This document shows positions 16,604 to 24,619 of a DNA stretch of 51,986 bases, one piece after another. This DNA comes from Clostridiales bacterium (GTDB taxonomy: Bacteria > Bacillota > Clostridia > DUOD01): positions 1 through 51,986 of the forward strand of contig DUOD01000020.1 in the NCBI GenBank assembly GCA_012838995.1, written 5' to 3'. Numbering within the stretch: position 1 is the first letter of the stretch; every line of letters begins with the position of its first letter. A program made the translations under genes and the position numbers. Under the pieces are notes generated by a model, which saw only the letters and a program-made list of their open reading frames with translations, was not told the origin of the DNA and did not search any database.

Positions 16604-17218
16604 ATGATGTTGGAAAACATAAAGTCATGGATTATAGATATCGTTATAATTGTTTGCTTTTCTGTCATCATTGACATGGTACTACCTAAAGGAAACATTA
16701 AAAAGTACGCAAAATTTATTATGGGCATAATAATCATCGTAGTTATTATTTCACCCATAATAGACATATTCAAGCAGCCCATGGACTTAGACGAACATTT
16801 GGATACAATCACCCATCGGCTGGATATCGAGGAAATTAAGTTTAATGCAAAAAATTACGAACAACAACAAATGGAAAATGCCGTGGAATTATTTAAGAGA
16901 CGGCTGCATAACAATATACAACACACCATAGAACGAAATCATGACGTAAAAGTGGTCGGTATAGATTTAGATATGGTAGAGGATCCTAAAGATAAATTCT
17001 TTGGAGAAATAAAAGAAATAAGGATTACCATAGATGAATCTTCCCCAAAGGCGGCCGTGGAAACTGTTTCAAAAGTAGAGATAACATCGGATAAAAACAA
17101 GCCGGCAAAGGACGAAACAGCCTATACTACCACTATCGAAAAAGAAATATTGGAAACTATGTATAAAGTTTACGGAATTGATGGAAACAAAATAAAAATT
17201 ACACAGGAAAACCTATAG
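16604..17218 (+). CDS. spoIIIAF: Stage III sporulation protein AF
   Basis: A 204-residue protein with two N-terminal transmembrane helices (about 8-26 and 35-55) followed by a soluble domain predicted to lie in the intermembrane space. The segment LPKGNIKKYAKFIMGIIIIVVIISPI between the helices is the conserved SpoIIIAF signature. The C-terminal domain is expected to have a ring-building-motif-like fold, with MYKVYGID near the end. ATG at 16607 is an equally possible start. The gene is part of the contiguous spoIIIA operon. Confidence 0.93.
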   Translation: MMLENIKSWIIDIVIIVCFSVIIDMVLPKGNIKKYAKFIMGIIIIVVIISPIIDIFKQPMDLDEHLDTITHRLDIEEIKFNAKNYEQQQMENAVELFKRRLHNNIQHTIERNHDVKVVGIDLDMVEDPKDKFFGEIKEIRITIDESSPKAAVETVSKVEITSDKNKPAKDETAYTTTIEKEILETMYKVYGIDGNKIKITQENL

Positions 17219-17229
17219 GGGGTGATACT

Positions 17230-17826
17230 TTGAATCTTTTTGAATCCTTTAAATTTATAAAACAGAAAATGAAAAATATAAAAAATATTGAAATCTATTT
17301 GGCAATAATCATGCTAGCGGTAATTGCTTCTATATTCTTATCTACCCTTACACCAAAGGAAAGGATAGATAATACGACAAAAACACCACAGGATAATGGG
17401 GATGAACCGATGGATGAAAGCTTAGAATTCAATCTCCATAAGGATATCGAAACTCAACTTACAAAAATTCTTTCATCCATAAAAGGAGCGGGCAGGGTTT
17501 CTGTCATGGTAACCCTGGAAACGGATATGGAACTAATAACGGCTTCGGATATAAACAAGTCAAACACCATAACAGACGAAGATGACGGTCAGGGTGGGAA
17601 AAGGAGGATAACCGAAGAAAATATATCTGAAACCACCGTAACTATCACAGAAAATGGCAATACAAAGCCCATTATCCTTAAAAAAAATTACCCATCCATT
17701 AAGGGCGTTGTTGTGGTTGCTGAAGGCGCAATCATCCCGGAGATAAAAAGGGATTTGTCCGAAGCGGTACAAACGGTTTTAGGAATACCCGCCAATAGGG
17801 TAAAGGTATATGTTATGAAAGATTAA
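17230..17826 (+). CDS. spoIIIAG: Stage III sporulation protein AG
   Basis: A 198-residue protein starting at TTG behind AGGGGGTGATAC. One membrane helix (about 21-38) is followed by a soluble domain with the sequence IKGAGRVSVMVTLETDMEL, then a variable loop, and the conserved C-terminal part VVVVAEGA, VQTVLGIPANRVKVY. In Bacillus subtilis the homologue forms large rings in the intermembrane space through a ring-building motif. The domain boundaries visible here fit that model. Confidence 0.94.
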   Translation: MNLFESFKFIKQKMKNIKNIEIYLAIIMLAVIASIFLSTLTPKERIDNTTKTPQDNGDEPMDESLEFNLHKDIETQLTKILSSIKGAGRVSVMVTLETDMELITASDINKSNTITDEDDGQGGKRRITEENISETTVTITENGNTKPIILKKNYPSIKGVVVVAEGAIIPEIKRDLSEAVQTVLGIPANRVKVYVMKD

Positions 17827-17852
17827 TGGATATAAAGAGGGGGTAAATCCAT

Positions 17853-18443
17853 ATGTTTATAAAAAGGAAAACAATGATAATAGTTGCCTTGGTGCTTATG
17901 ATTGGCATCGCGGGTTACCTTAATTACAGTTATAACAGAAGTGTCCAAACCGTGAAACAAGGAGGAGAAGATATTGATTTTTCTTCTGAAGCAGCTGAAG
18001 AACCGGATGCTTTAGACGATGTTATCGTTGAAGATAAAAAAACGGAAGAAGCTGATGAAAGAGAAGTGATATCACAACAACAAACTACATCAAGTTTTTT
18101 TATCGATTACCGGCTTGAAAGGGATAAGGTAAGAAGTGAGCAGATTGAGTATTTGAAGGAAGTAATCGATAATAAAGATACTGTACAGGAGATTAGAAAC
18201 GAAGCCCAAAGGGAGATGGTGGCCATCGTAAAGATGATGGAAAAAGAATTGGCGGTGGAAAATCTGTTAAAGGCAAAGGGTTTCAGGGATGCTTTGATTT
18301 TTATCCACGAGAATTCCATCAATGTTATAGTAGATGAAGATAATCTCACTCCGGAGCAGGTTGCACAAATACAAGATATAGTGATAAGAGAAACCGGTGA
18401 GAAACTTGAAAATATAAAGATCATGGAAGACAAACACAATTAG
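17853..18443 (+). CDS. spoIIIAH: Stage III sporulation protein AH
   Basis: A 196-residue protein with one N-terminal membrane helix (about 7-24), an acidic low-complexity linker (about 40-75), a helical region with RDKVRSEQIEYLKEVI, and a YscJ/FliF-like ring-building domain at the C-terminus. SpoIIIAH spans the outer forespore side and binds forespore SpoIIQ; no spoIIQ gene is in the window. The N-terminal acidic linker is variable in the family. It is the last gene of the operon and is followed by a promoter for the next cluster. Confidence 0.94.
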   Translation: MFIKRKTMIIVALVLMIGIAGYLNYSYNRSVQTVKQGGEDIDFSSEAAEEPDALDDVIVEDKKTEEADEREVISQQQTTSSFFIDYRLERDKVRSEQIEYLKEVIDNKDTVQEIRNEAQREMVAIVKMMEKELAVENLLKAKGFRDALIFIHENSINVIVDEDNLTPEQVAQIQDIVIRETGEKLENIKIMEDKHN

Positions 18444-18449
18444 ATATAA

Positions 18450-18478
18450 TTGTAAATCAAAAGACAATTTGTTATAAT
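18450..18478 (+). promoter_or_regulatory. Sigma-A-type promoter before the Asp23/AmaP cluster
   Basis: TTGTAA at 18450-18455, 17-base spacer, TATAAT at 18473-18478, with an extended -10 TG one base before it. It lies in the 60-base gap between spoIIIAH and the Asp23 gene. Its two hexamers, spacing and extended element are the same as in the promoter before OLE RNA at 23956. Confidence 0.7.
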
Positions 18479-18503
18479 AAAATAAAAAGTGGAGGTGTAA
18501 CCC

Positions 18504-18902
18504 TTGAGTGAAGGAATAACAAAAGCAATTGACCAAGGCGGCAAGATTTCCTTTGAAGATGAAGTCATTGCAATAATAGCCGGAATCGCCGCAACAGAAG
18601 TAGAAGGCGTAGCCGCGATGAGCGGTGGAATAGTAGGAGGAATAGCGGAAAAACTTGGCATGAAAAACCTTTCCAAGGGCGTCAAGGTAGAAGTGGGAGA
18701 AAAGGAAACTGCCGTTGACTTATATATTATTGTTGAATACGGTTGCAGGATACCTGAGGTAGCCTGGAACATACAGGAAAATGTGAAAAAAGCCGTGGAA
18801 TCCATGACGGGCTTAAAGGTAGTTGAAGTAAACATCCATGTCCAAGGAATTAACTTTGGGAAGGAAACAAAGGAAGTAAGGGATCAGCAAAGAGTAAAAT
18901 AA
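18504..18902 (+). CDS. Asp23/Gls24 family envelope stress response protein
   Basis: A 132-residue Asp23/Gls24 protein starting at TTG behind GTGGAGGTG. Typical motifs include FEDEVIAIIAGIAATEVEGVAAMSGG at the N-terminus, the KGVKVEVGEKETAVDLYIIVEYG strand pair, and GLKVVEVNIHVQGI at the end. Family members are abundant membrane-associated proteins, recruited by AmaP and linked to cell-envelope stress. AmaP and DUF2273 genes follow, completing the usual trio. This position between spoIIIAH and nusB is standard in Clostridia. Confidence 0.93.
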   Translation: MSEGITKAIDQGGKISFEDEVIAIIAGIAATEVEGVAAMSGGIVGGIAEKLGMKNLSKGVKVEVGEKETAVDLYIIVEYGCRIPEVAWNIQENVKKAVESMTGLKVVEVNIHVQGINFGKETKEVRDQQRVK

Positions 18903-18911
18903 TATGGTAAG

Positions 18912-18936
18912 ACCCTCTGACGTTTTTTCAGAGGGT
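18912..18936 (+). terminator. Hairpin after the Asp23 gene, possible attenuator
   Basis: ACCCTCTGA pairs with TCAGAGGGT across a CGTTTTT loop (9 base pairs). The following sequence TAATTTAAG is only modestly T-rich, so it may be a leaky terminator that lowers expression of amaP relative to the Asp23 gene. Confidence 0.6.
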
Positions 18937-18965
18937 TAATTTAAGTTTACGAAGGAGGAATTACA

Positions 18966-19511
18966 ATGAAGTTGGTGGACAGATTTTTATTGGCTATCCT
19001 AGCACTGATTGCAATAATAGCATCCGGTTTTATGATTTCTTTAGCCTCAGGACTTATAAGCCATGAAAGGGTAACAGAATTTTTGACTTTTAACGCCAAT
19101 TCCGTGTCCTTTATCACAACTTCCATAATTATCAGCATTGTGATAATATTGATAAGTTTAAGGTTATTGCTAATGAAAAAAAGGGGATCTTTGGATAAAA
19201 GCACCCTGTTAAAGAACAGCGAACTGGGAATGATAAACGTTTCCTTAAACACCATTAACAGCCTTACACAAAAATCCGTAAAAACCCACCAAGGGGTAAA
19301 AGACGCGAAGAGTTTAATAATTTCTGACGAAGACGGAGTCAGAATATCTTTAAAACTTTTAGTAATGCCCGATGTTATCATACCTGAACTTACTGAGGAC
19401 ATACAAAGAAATGTCAAAGAATATGTTGAAAAATACTCAGGCATATTCGTCAAGGAGGTAAGAATTTTTATCGATAATATTTTCTCAATCGGTAAATCAC
19501 GGGTTGAATAG
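18966..19511 (+). CDS. amaP: Alkaline shock response membrane anchor protein AmaP
   Basis: A 181-residue protein with two N-terminal transmembrane helices (about 8-30 and 48-68), followed by a cytoplasmic Asp23-like domain with GVRISLKLLVMPDVIIPEL and QRNVKEYVEKYSGIFVKEV. AmaP tethers Asp23 to the membrane. The ribosome binding site is GAAGGAGGA. It sits between its partner Asp23 and the DUF2273 gene. The gene is intact and of usual length. Confidence 0.9.
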   Translation: MKLVDRFLLAILALIAIIASGFMISLASGLISHERVTEFLTFNANSVSFITTSIIISIVIILISLRLLLMKKRGSLDKSTLLKNSELGMINVSLNTINSLTQKSVKTHQGVKDAKSLIISDEDGVRISLKLLVMPDVIIPELTEDIQRNVKEYVEKYSGIFVKEVRIFIDNIFSIGKSRVE

Positions 19512-19529
19512 TCGGGGGGGGATAGTGTC

Positions 19530-19760
19530 ATGAGGGATACGACAAACCATATAAAAAAATACATATCAAATAATAAAGGAAAGGTAATAGGCGTCATCCT
19601 TGGGCTGGTCTTCGCTATTTTGGTATTATCAATAGGTTTTTTTAAGTCGCTTTTTATTGCCCTGTGCGTTTTTATAGGTTATTATATTGGAAACAAGTTT
19701 GACAAAAAAGAAAAGTTTCTTGATTTTTTGGACAAGATATTACCGACTATACAAAAATAA
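19530..19760 (+). CDS. DUF2273 family small membrane protein
   Basis: A 76-residue protein with two close hydrophobic helices (about 19-36 and 37-52) and a polar C-terminus FDKKEKFLDFLDKILP. GVILGLVFAILVLSIGFFKSL and IGYYIGNKFD are the conserved pattern of DUF2273 proteins, which follow amaP in many Firmicutes. Function is unknown, presumably structural at the membrane with Asp23 and AmaP. Confidence 0.85.
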   Translation: MRDTTNHIKKYISNNKGKVIGVILGLVFAILVLSIGFFKSLFIALCVFIGYYIGNKFDKKEKFLDFLDKILPTIQK

Positions 19761-19778
19761 TGCCGGGTGAAGAATTCG

Positions 19779-20189
19779 ATGAACAGAAGACAAGCAAGGG
19801 AAACAGCCATGAAACTTATTTTTCAGCAACAGTTTAAAAATGATTTATCCGAAGAAGATTTGTTTAATTTGCTACAGGGCAAAAAAATTAACGAAGAAAA
19901 CTATAGGTATATAAACAACGTAGTTGACGGAATAAAGAAAAACGTTGATCAGATAGATAATCTCATCGTTGCCAATACCAAGGGATGGGCCCTAAATAGG
20001 CTGCCTAAAATCGATTTATCCATCCTTCGGATAGCATTGTACGAAATGCTTTTTATGGAAGAAATACCCGTTAAGGTATCCATAAATGAAGCCGTTGAAA
20101 TGGCTAAAAGATACGGTACCGAAAATTCTCCGAAATTTATAAACGGAATACTGGGTGAAATAAATAAAAAGATGAGCAAAAGGGATTAA
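19779..20189 (+). CDS. nusB: Transcription antitermination factor NusB
   Basis: A 136-residue all-helical RNA-binding protein. The start MNRRQARETAMKLIFQQQ and the motifs GWALNRLPKIDLSILRIALYEMLF and INEAVEMAKRYGTENSPKFINGILG are diagnostic. NusB with NusE binds boxA RNA to make rRNA antitermination complexes. ATG 19779 is preferred over GTG 19767, since GGGTGA upstream is correctly spaced for it. It begins a run nusB, TsaD-like, xseA, xseB, ispA. Confidence 0.96.
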   Translation: MNRRQARETAMKLIFQQQFKNDLSEEDLFNLLQGKKINEENYRYINNVVDGIKKNVDQIDNLIVANTKGWALNRLPKIDLSILRIALYEMLFMEEIPVKVSINEAVEMAKRYGTENSPKFINGILGEINKKMSKRD

Positions 20190-20192
20190 GAA

Positions 20193-21134
20193 ATGAGCTA
20201 TGTATTAGGAATAGATACCAGTTGCTACACCACCTCCATAGCCGTCATCGATACACAGAAAAACATAATACATGATAAACGTATAATGCTAAAGGTTAAA
20301 CGGGGCGAGAGGGGGCTACAGCAGTCTCAGGCCTATTACCAGCATAATGACAATCTTGTACAGCTCATAGACGATATAAAGCCTATAATAAAAAATATCA
20401 AAAACATTGCCGTTTCTACAAAACCGCGGCCGAAGAAGGATTCTTTCATGCCGGTTTTTAAGTCAGGGTATAATACGGCTAAGATACTGTCAACTGCGTT
20501 GAATGTACCCCTTGTGAAAACCAGTCACCAGGAAGGTCATATAATGGCGGGCCTGTATTCTGCGAAGGGCCCTAAATGTCATTCCTTTTTATGTGTCCAT
20601 ATATCAGGCGGTACCAGCGATATACTCCATGTAACCCGGACTGCCGGACAAGGCTTTGTTATTAACACCGTCGGTGGTACCCAAGACCTGAACGCCGGTC
20701 AGTTTATAGATAGGGTAGGGGTGGCACTGGGTATGGATTTTCCCTGCGGCAAAGAATTGGAAGGGCTGGCCGGTAAAGGAACAAAGGGTAGTATTTTGCC
20801 TTCTTCGGTACAGGGCTGCCATATGAGTTTCTCCGGCCCTGAATCCATGTCCCAAAGATTGATATGCCAGGGCGTATCAAAAGAGGATTTGGCGTTATCG
20901 GTTTTCCTATGCATTGCCCGATCCCTGGTAAAAGTTTTAAATAATTGCTACCAAGGTAAGATAAAATTTGATAATATATTATTTGTAGGTGGAGTAGCGT
21001 CTAATACATACATAAAAGAATATCTCAAGACCAAACTTAGTAACAGGTTTGGATTGTATTTCGCTCAACCCCGCTTTTCGGTGGATAATGCAGTGGGTGT
21101 TGCATTATTAGGTAAAACTTGGGAAAGGCAATAG
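20193..21134 (+). CDS. TsaD/Kae1-family paralogue (divergent)
   Basis: A 313-residue protein of the Kae1/TsaD (ASKHA ATPase) family. The N-terminal LGIDTSCYTTSIAVI corresponds to the phosphate-binding start, HQEGHIMAGLYSA to the metal-binding HxxxH motif, HISGGTSDIL and NTVGGTQDLNAGQFIDRVGVALG to nucleotide-binding loops, and VGGVASNTYIKEYL to the C-terminal site. It differs from true TsaD: it is shorter and has YT where TsaD has an acidic pair (TSCD[DE]T). It is therefore likely a paralogue of unknown role, and the essential t6A-forming TsaD is expected elsewhere. It starts 4 bases after nusB and is 4 bases before xseA. Confidence 0.8.
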   Translation: MSYVLGIDTSCYTTSIAVIDTQKNIIHDKRIMLKVKRGERGLQQSQAYYQHNDNLVQLIDDIKPIIKNIKNIAVSTKPRPKKDSFMPVFKSGYNTAKILSTALNVPLVKTSHQEGHIMAGLYSAKGPKCHSFLCVHISGGTSDILHVTRTAGQGFVINTVGGTQDLNAGQFIDRVGVALGMDFPCGKELEGLAGKGTKGSILPSSVQGCHMSFSGPESMSQRLICQGVSKEDLALSVFLCIARSLVKVLNNCYQGKIKFDNILFVGGVASNTYIKEYLKTKLSNRFGLYFAQPRFSVDNAVGVALLGKTWERQ

Positions 21135-21138
21135 ATAT

Positions 21139-22356
21139 ATGTTTGAAAATGTGTATACCGTAAGTGAGGTTAATGCTTATATAAAGAATATCTTCAGATC
21201 AGACAGTATATTAAATAATATCTACATAAAAGGTGAAATATCCAACTTTAAGTGTCACGTTTCGGGTCATATATATTTTACATTAAAGGACAGTCAGTCA
21301 GCCATTAGGTGTGTAATGTTCCGACAATGGGCATCGGTGTTAAAGTTTATGCCGGCCGACGGCATAAAAATTATTGCCCAAGGATATATTTCGGTTTACG
21401 AAAAAGACGGACAATATCAATTTTATGTCCAGGAAGTACAACCCGAAGGTAAAGGTGCCCTGTATTTAGCATATCAACAGCTAAAGGACAGGTTGGAAAA
21501 GGAAGGGTTATTCGACAGTCGACATAAGAAAACCCTGCCTAAGTTACCAAAGAAGATAGCTATTGTAACTTCCTCCACAGGTGCTGCGGTGAGGGATATA
21601 ATCAAAGTTTCCAAGAGGCGATATCCTAATATTTCCCTTATGATAATACCGGTATTGGTTCAAGGACAGTCTGCGGCAAATGATATTGCCGATGCTATCA
21701 GATACGTAAATAAAAGGGATGATATAGACTTGGTTATCGTCGGTAGGGGAGGAGGCTCAATAGAAGAGCTATGGGCTTTTAATGAAGAGGTGGTAGCGAG
21801 GGAGATATTTAAATGTAATAAACCCGTTATATCTGCCGTAGGGCATGAAACAGATTATACAATAGCGGATTTTGTAAGTGACCTTAGGGCACCGACACCC
21901 TCTGCTGCTGCAGAACTTGCGGTACCGGAAAAGCACAGCCTTGAAAATGCCATAGAACACCTTCGATACAAATTAAACAAGTCCATCGGAAGAATTTTGG
22001 ATAATAAAAAAAACAAGTTTAATATGATCAAATCCTCCAGGACATTAAATCGTCCAATGGAGGATATTCAGCAAAAGCGTCAGACGATAGACCATTTAAA
22101 CCACCGAATGCTTGAAGGATACAAACAAATAATAAATCTAAAAAAAATGAAACATCTAGAGCTACTGACCAAGTTGGACGGTACTAATCCCCTAAAAATA
22201 CTGGCAAAGGGCTACGTTTTAACCTATGACAGCAATAATTCTTTGGTAAAATCCGTAGCGCAGCTGGCAATAAACGAAAAAGTCAGCATAAGATACATAG
22301 ACGGTCGTGCCATATGTGAGGTACTGGCCAAGGAGGAGAAGAATAATGAAGGATAA
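21139..22356 (+). CDS. xseA: Exodeoxyribonuclease VII large subunit
   Basis: A 405-residue catalytic subunit that degrades single-stranded DNA with XseB. The N-terminal OB domain holds IYIKGEISNFKCHVSGHIYFTLKD and the central domain has the signature VGRGGGSIEELWAFNEE, VISAVGHETDYTIADFVSDLRAPTPSAAAE. The C-terminal coiled coil (about 285-345) binds small subunits. The segment KGYVLTYDSNNSLV is the usual end. It overlaps xseB by 11 bases, coupling subunit synthesis. Confidence 0.96.
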   Translation: MFENVYTVSEVNAYIKNIFRSDSILNNIYIKGEISNFKCHVSGHIYFTLKDSQSAIRCVMFRQWASVLKFMPADGIKIIAQGYISVYEKDGQYQFYVQEVQPEGKGALYLAYQQLKDRLEKEGLFDSRHKKTLPKLPKKIAIVTSSTGAAVRDIIKVSKRRYPNISLMIIPVLVQGQSAANDIADAIRYVNKRDDIDLVIVGRGGGSIEELWAFNEEVVAREIFKCNKPVISAVGHETDYTIADFVSDLRAPTPSAAAELAVPEKHSLENAIEHLRYKLNKSIGRILDNKKNKFNMIKSSRTLNRPMEDIQQKRQTIDHLNHRMLEGYKQIINLKKMKHLELLTKLDGTNPLKILAKGYVLTYDSNNSLVKSVAQLAINEKVSIRYIDGRAICEVLAKEEKNNEG

Positions 22357-22591
22357 AGAATTGACCGACCATGATCTCACCTTTGAAAAAGCCATTGAAG
22401 CCTTGGAAGAAATAGTGGAAAAAATGGAGATGGAAGATATATCATTGGAGGAATCCATCCGATTGTTTGAACGGGGCGTTCGCTTAACCCGTTACTGTTC
22501 GGAAAAATTGGATGAAGCCGAAGGTAAGATAACCATGATCCTTGAGCGAAACACCCATAACGAAAAAAAAACAACCTTTGACATAGACTAG
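22346..22591 (+). CDS. xseB: Exodeoxyribonuclease VII small subunit
   Basis: An 81-residue helical-hairpin subunit. LTFEKAIEALEEIVEKMEMEDISLEESIRLFERGVRL is the classic XseB sequence. ATG 22346 is chosen because AAGGAGGAG lies 7 bases upstream and the length becomes standard; the open frame extending back to 22307 lies inside xseA. It overlaps xseA and is followed by ispA after 10 bases. Confidence 0.95.
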   Translation: MKDKELTDHDLTFEKAIEALEEIVEKMEMEDISLEESIRLFERGVRLTRYCSEKLDEAEGKITMILERNTHNEKKTTFDID

Positions 22592-22601
22592 GAGGCAATA
22601 A

Positions 22602-23492
22602 ATGGACATAGAGAATTTATTAAAGGAAGAAGCCAAAAGGGTGAACTCATTTTTAAAGGATATATTAAAGCAGTATATTACATATCCCCACATACTTTAT
22701 AACTCCATGGAATACAGCCTATTTGCCGGAGGTAAACGTCTAAGGCCCATCCTGCTTTTATGGACTTTTGATATGTTTGATGATAATCGCCAACCGGCTT
22801 ATTACTATGCAGCTGCTCTGGAATTCATTCATACCTATTCCCTAATCCACGACGATCTTCCGTCCATGGACAACGATGATTTCAGAAGGGGAAAACCCAC
22901 AAATCATAAGGTGTTTGGGGAAGCAGTTGCCATACTTACAGGCGATGCCTTGCTTAATACGGCCTATGAAATAATGGTAAATGCGTCCTTAAAATACAGC
23001 GACAGTCTAAAAAAACATCTAGCGGCCCAGCATGAGATAGCAAGGGCATCGGGCGCCTCGGGCATCATTGGGGGCCAAATCGTTGATATACTGTCAGAAA
23101 ACAAGGAAGGCGACTCGGATACATTAAAATATATCCATACCCATAAAACCGGTACCTTAATTAAGGCTTCGGTCAGAGCAGGGGCAATACTTGGAGGTTG
23201 TGACGAAAAATCATTGTCTGTTTTAGACAAGTATGCTGAATATCTGGGTTTAGCTTTTCAGATAATAGATGATATATTGGATGTGGTAGGTGATACTGAA
23301 AAACTTGGCAAGACCGTGGGCAAAGACGCCAAAACAAAAAAACTAACCTATCCGTCATTATTCGGCTTGCAGGCAGCTAGGGACAAGGCTGTCCAACTTA
23401 CCGAAAAATCAATTGATCAGTTGAAATATTTCGGTGATACAGCAAATGTCTTAGTAGCCCTAACAGAATATCTTTGTAAAAGGGAATTTTAA
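22602..23492 (+). CDS. ispA: Polyprenyl (geranyl/farnesyl) diphosphate synthase
   Basis: A 296-residue trans-prenyl transferase that condenses isopentenyl diphosphate onto allylic primers. The first aspartate-rich motif is in IHDDLPSMDNDDFRRGKPT (near residue 84) and the second in FQIIDDILDVVGD (near 225). GGKRLRP supplies pyrophosphate-binding residues. Product length (C15 or C20) cannot be settled by eye. It is part of the isoprenoid module that includes dxs downstream, interrupted by the YuiD gene, OLE RNA and oapA. Confidence 0.94.
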   Translation: MDIENLLKEEAKRVNSFLKDILKQYITYPHILYNSMEYSLFAGGKRLRPILLLWTFDMFDDNRQPAYYYAAALEFIHTYSLIHDDLPSMDNDDFRRGKPTNHKVFGEAVAILTGDALLNTAYEIMVNASLKYSDSLKKHLAAQHEIARASGASGIIGGQIVDILSENKEGDSDTLKYIHTHKTGTLIKASVRAGAILGGCDEKSLSVLDKYAEYLGLAFQIIDDILDVVGDTEKLGKTVGKDAKTKKLTYPSLFGLQAARDKAVQLTEKSIDQLKYFGDTANVLVALTEYLCKREF

Positions 23493-23506
23493 GGAGGAAC
23501 TACTCG

Positions 23507-23950
23507 TTGGGGGAATTAAAGGGACTTTTTAATAACCGTATACTAATGGTTTCTGTACTGGCATGGTTTATTGCACAAGCGCTCAAAGTTATACTAACCC
23601 TGTTAAAAGAAAAAAAAGTGGATTTTACCAGGCTTATAGGTTCCGGTGGGATGCCCAGTTCCCATTCTGCCTTTGTTGTTTCCCTTGCTACCTCTGTGGG
23701 AATAACCCACGGATGGGATTCAACTTACTTTGCTATTTCAGCCATCTTCACCTTAATCGTTATGTATGATGCTGCAGGCGTAAGGAGAGCGACCGGCAAA
23801 CAGGCAATGATACTTAATAAGATTATAAGCGAGCTTCATCGACATAAAGAGATAAAACATGAGAGGCTGAAAGAATTAATCGGCCATACACCCATTGAAG
23901 TCTTTGCAGGTGCTTTATTGGGCATATTAATATCTTACTTGTTTATTTAG
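23507..23950 (+). CDS. Divergent PAP2 / YuiD family membrane protein
   Basis: A 147-residue membrane protein of the DUF212 (divergent PAP2) family. The phosphatase-like motif GSGGMPSSHSAFVVSLATSVG and RRATGKQAMILNKI...LKELIGHTPIEVFAGALLG are characteristic, with about four hydrophobic helices. The start is TTG behind AAGGAGGA. A phosphatase acting on lipid-linked or prenyl phosphates is an attractive guess given ispA next to it, but the activity is not established. OLE RNA follows immediately. Confidence 0.88.
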   Translation: MGELKGLFNNRILMVSVLAWFIAQALKVILTLLKEKKVDFTRLIGSGGMPSSHSAFVVSLATSVGITHGWDSTYFAISAIFTLIVMYDAAGVRRATGKQAMILNKIISELHRHKEIKHERLKELIGHTPIEVFAGALLGILISYLFI

Positions 23951-23955
23951 TGTTA

Positions 23956-23984
23956 TTGTAATAAAAAAATTGCTATGCTATAAT
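23956..23984 (+). promoter_or_regulatory. Promoter of OLE RNA
   Basis: TTGTAA at 23956-23961, 17-base spacer, TATAAT at 23979-23984, with extended -10 TGC immediately before it. It begins 5 bases after the stop of the YuiD-type gene and points at the long noncoding stretch, predicting a 5' end near 23990-23993. Confidence 0.75.
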
Positions 23985-23992
23985 ATCAATCG

Positions 23993-24600
23993 ATAGTCCA
24001 GCATATAAAATCGGTGGTGCAGTATTCTAGTCAGCACTGTCAATTTCGAAGGCGGGCCTAAAAATCCGTCAAAGGGCACAACGATGAAGTTTCTGGTGCT
24101 GGCCGCTGACGCCCAGTCGGGGGCTGGTGCTGGGAGTTAAGGAAGAAGGGCGATCCACAATGGCATGTGGGCGTTGACCCAGCTTCCGCGGAGACCTAAG
24201 CAGGTGGTGGTTTACCCGCTACTTCTTAGGATTAAACCTGTATCGCGGCGATAACAAGCTGTGTACAGTGTAGCCTGCCTTGAGTGGGGTGGGCGGATAA
24301 CGGACCAAACTGTTAGTACCAGAAGGCCAATGGTTTAACAGTTATTGCCGCTTGAAACCCATTCTGCAAAAGAGGCTAGAAATTGATAAGGCTGTCGAGG
24401 AAAGCTCCTAGACTGCATCCCAAGTATATCAGGGATTAAAGTGTGGACTAAGTGGTAATCTAGTCTTGTTGTTGGCGACACAACAAAGGCGAATTTAAAA
24501 GGGAACTGCTAATCCGGCGACGGGTTAGTATTCGCCTGGGAAAACCTACTAGACCTTAAGCCGCAAAGTTTACCTGATATGCTACCACCGATTATACTTT
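23993..24600 (+). ncRNA. ole: OLE RNA (ornate, large, extremophilic)
   Basis: About 650 bases between the YuiD gene and oapA hold no credible ORF but are rich in G+C-containing helices. A terminal helix joins the ends: AATCGGTGGT at 24009-24018 with ACCACCGATT at 24584-24593. Local hairpins include GGCGAAT/ATTCGCC (24488-24494 with 24530-24536) enclosing CTAATCC/GGGTTAG, TTGTTG/CAACAA just upstream of it, and GACTA/TAGTC around 24447-24465. Size (about 600 nt), position just before oapA, and the isoprenoid/xse/dxs neighbourhood match OLE RNA, an abundant membrane-associated RNA in some extremophilic and anaerobic Firmicutes. Ends are estimated. The family call rests on size, structure and synteny, not on a covariance search. 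Confidence 0.88.
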
Positions 24601-24619
24601 TATTTAGGGAGTGCCGGTT

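Noticed and set aside
18947-19597. Long minus-strand frame of 216 codons opposite amaP
   Set aside because: It is the antisense shadow of amaP, has no recognisable motif or ribosome binding site, and amaP has clear family features.
23951-24600. A group II intron or mobile element in the long noncoding stretch
   Set aside because: There is no reverse transcriptase frame, no terminal repeats and no domain V-like hairpin; the neighbourhood and oapA fit OLE RNA.
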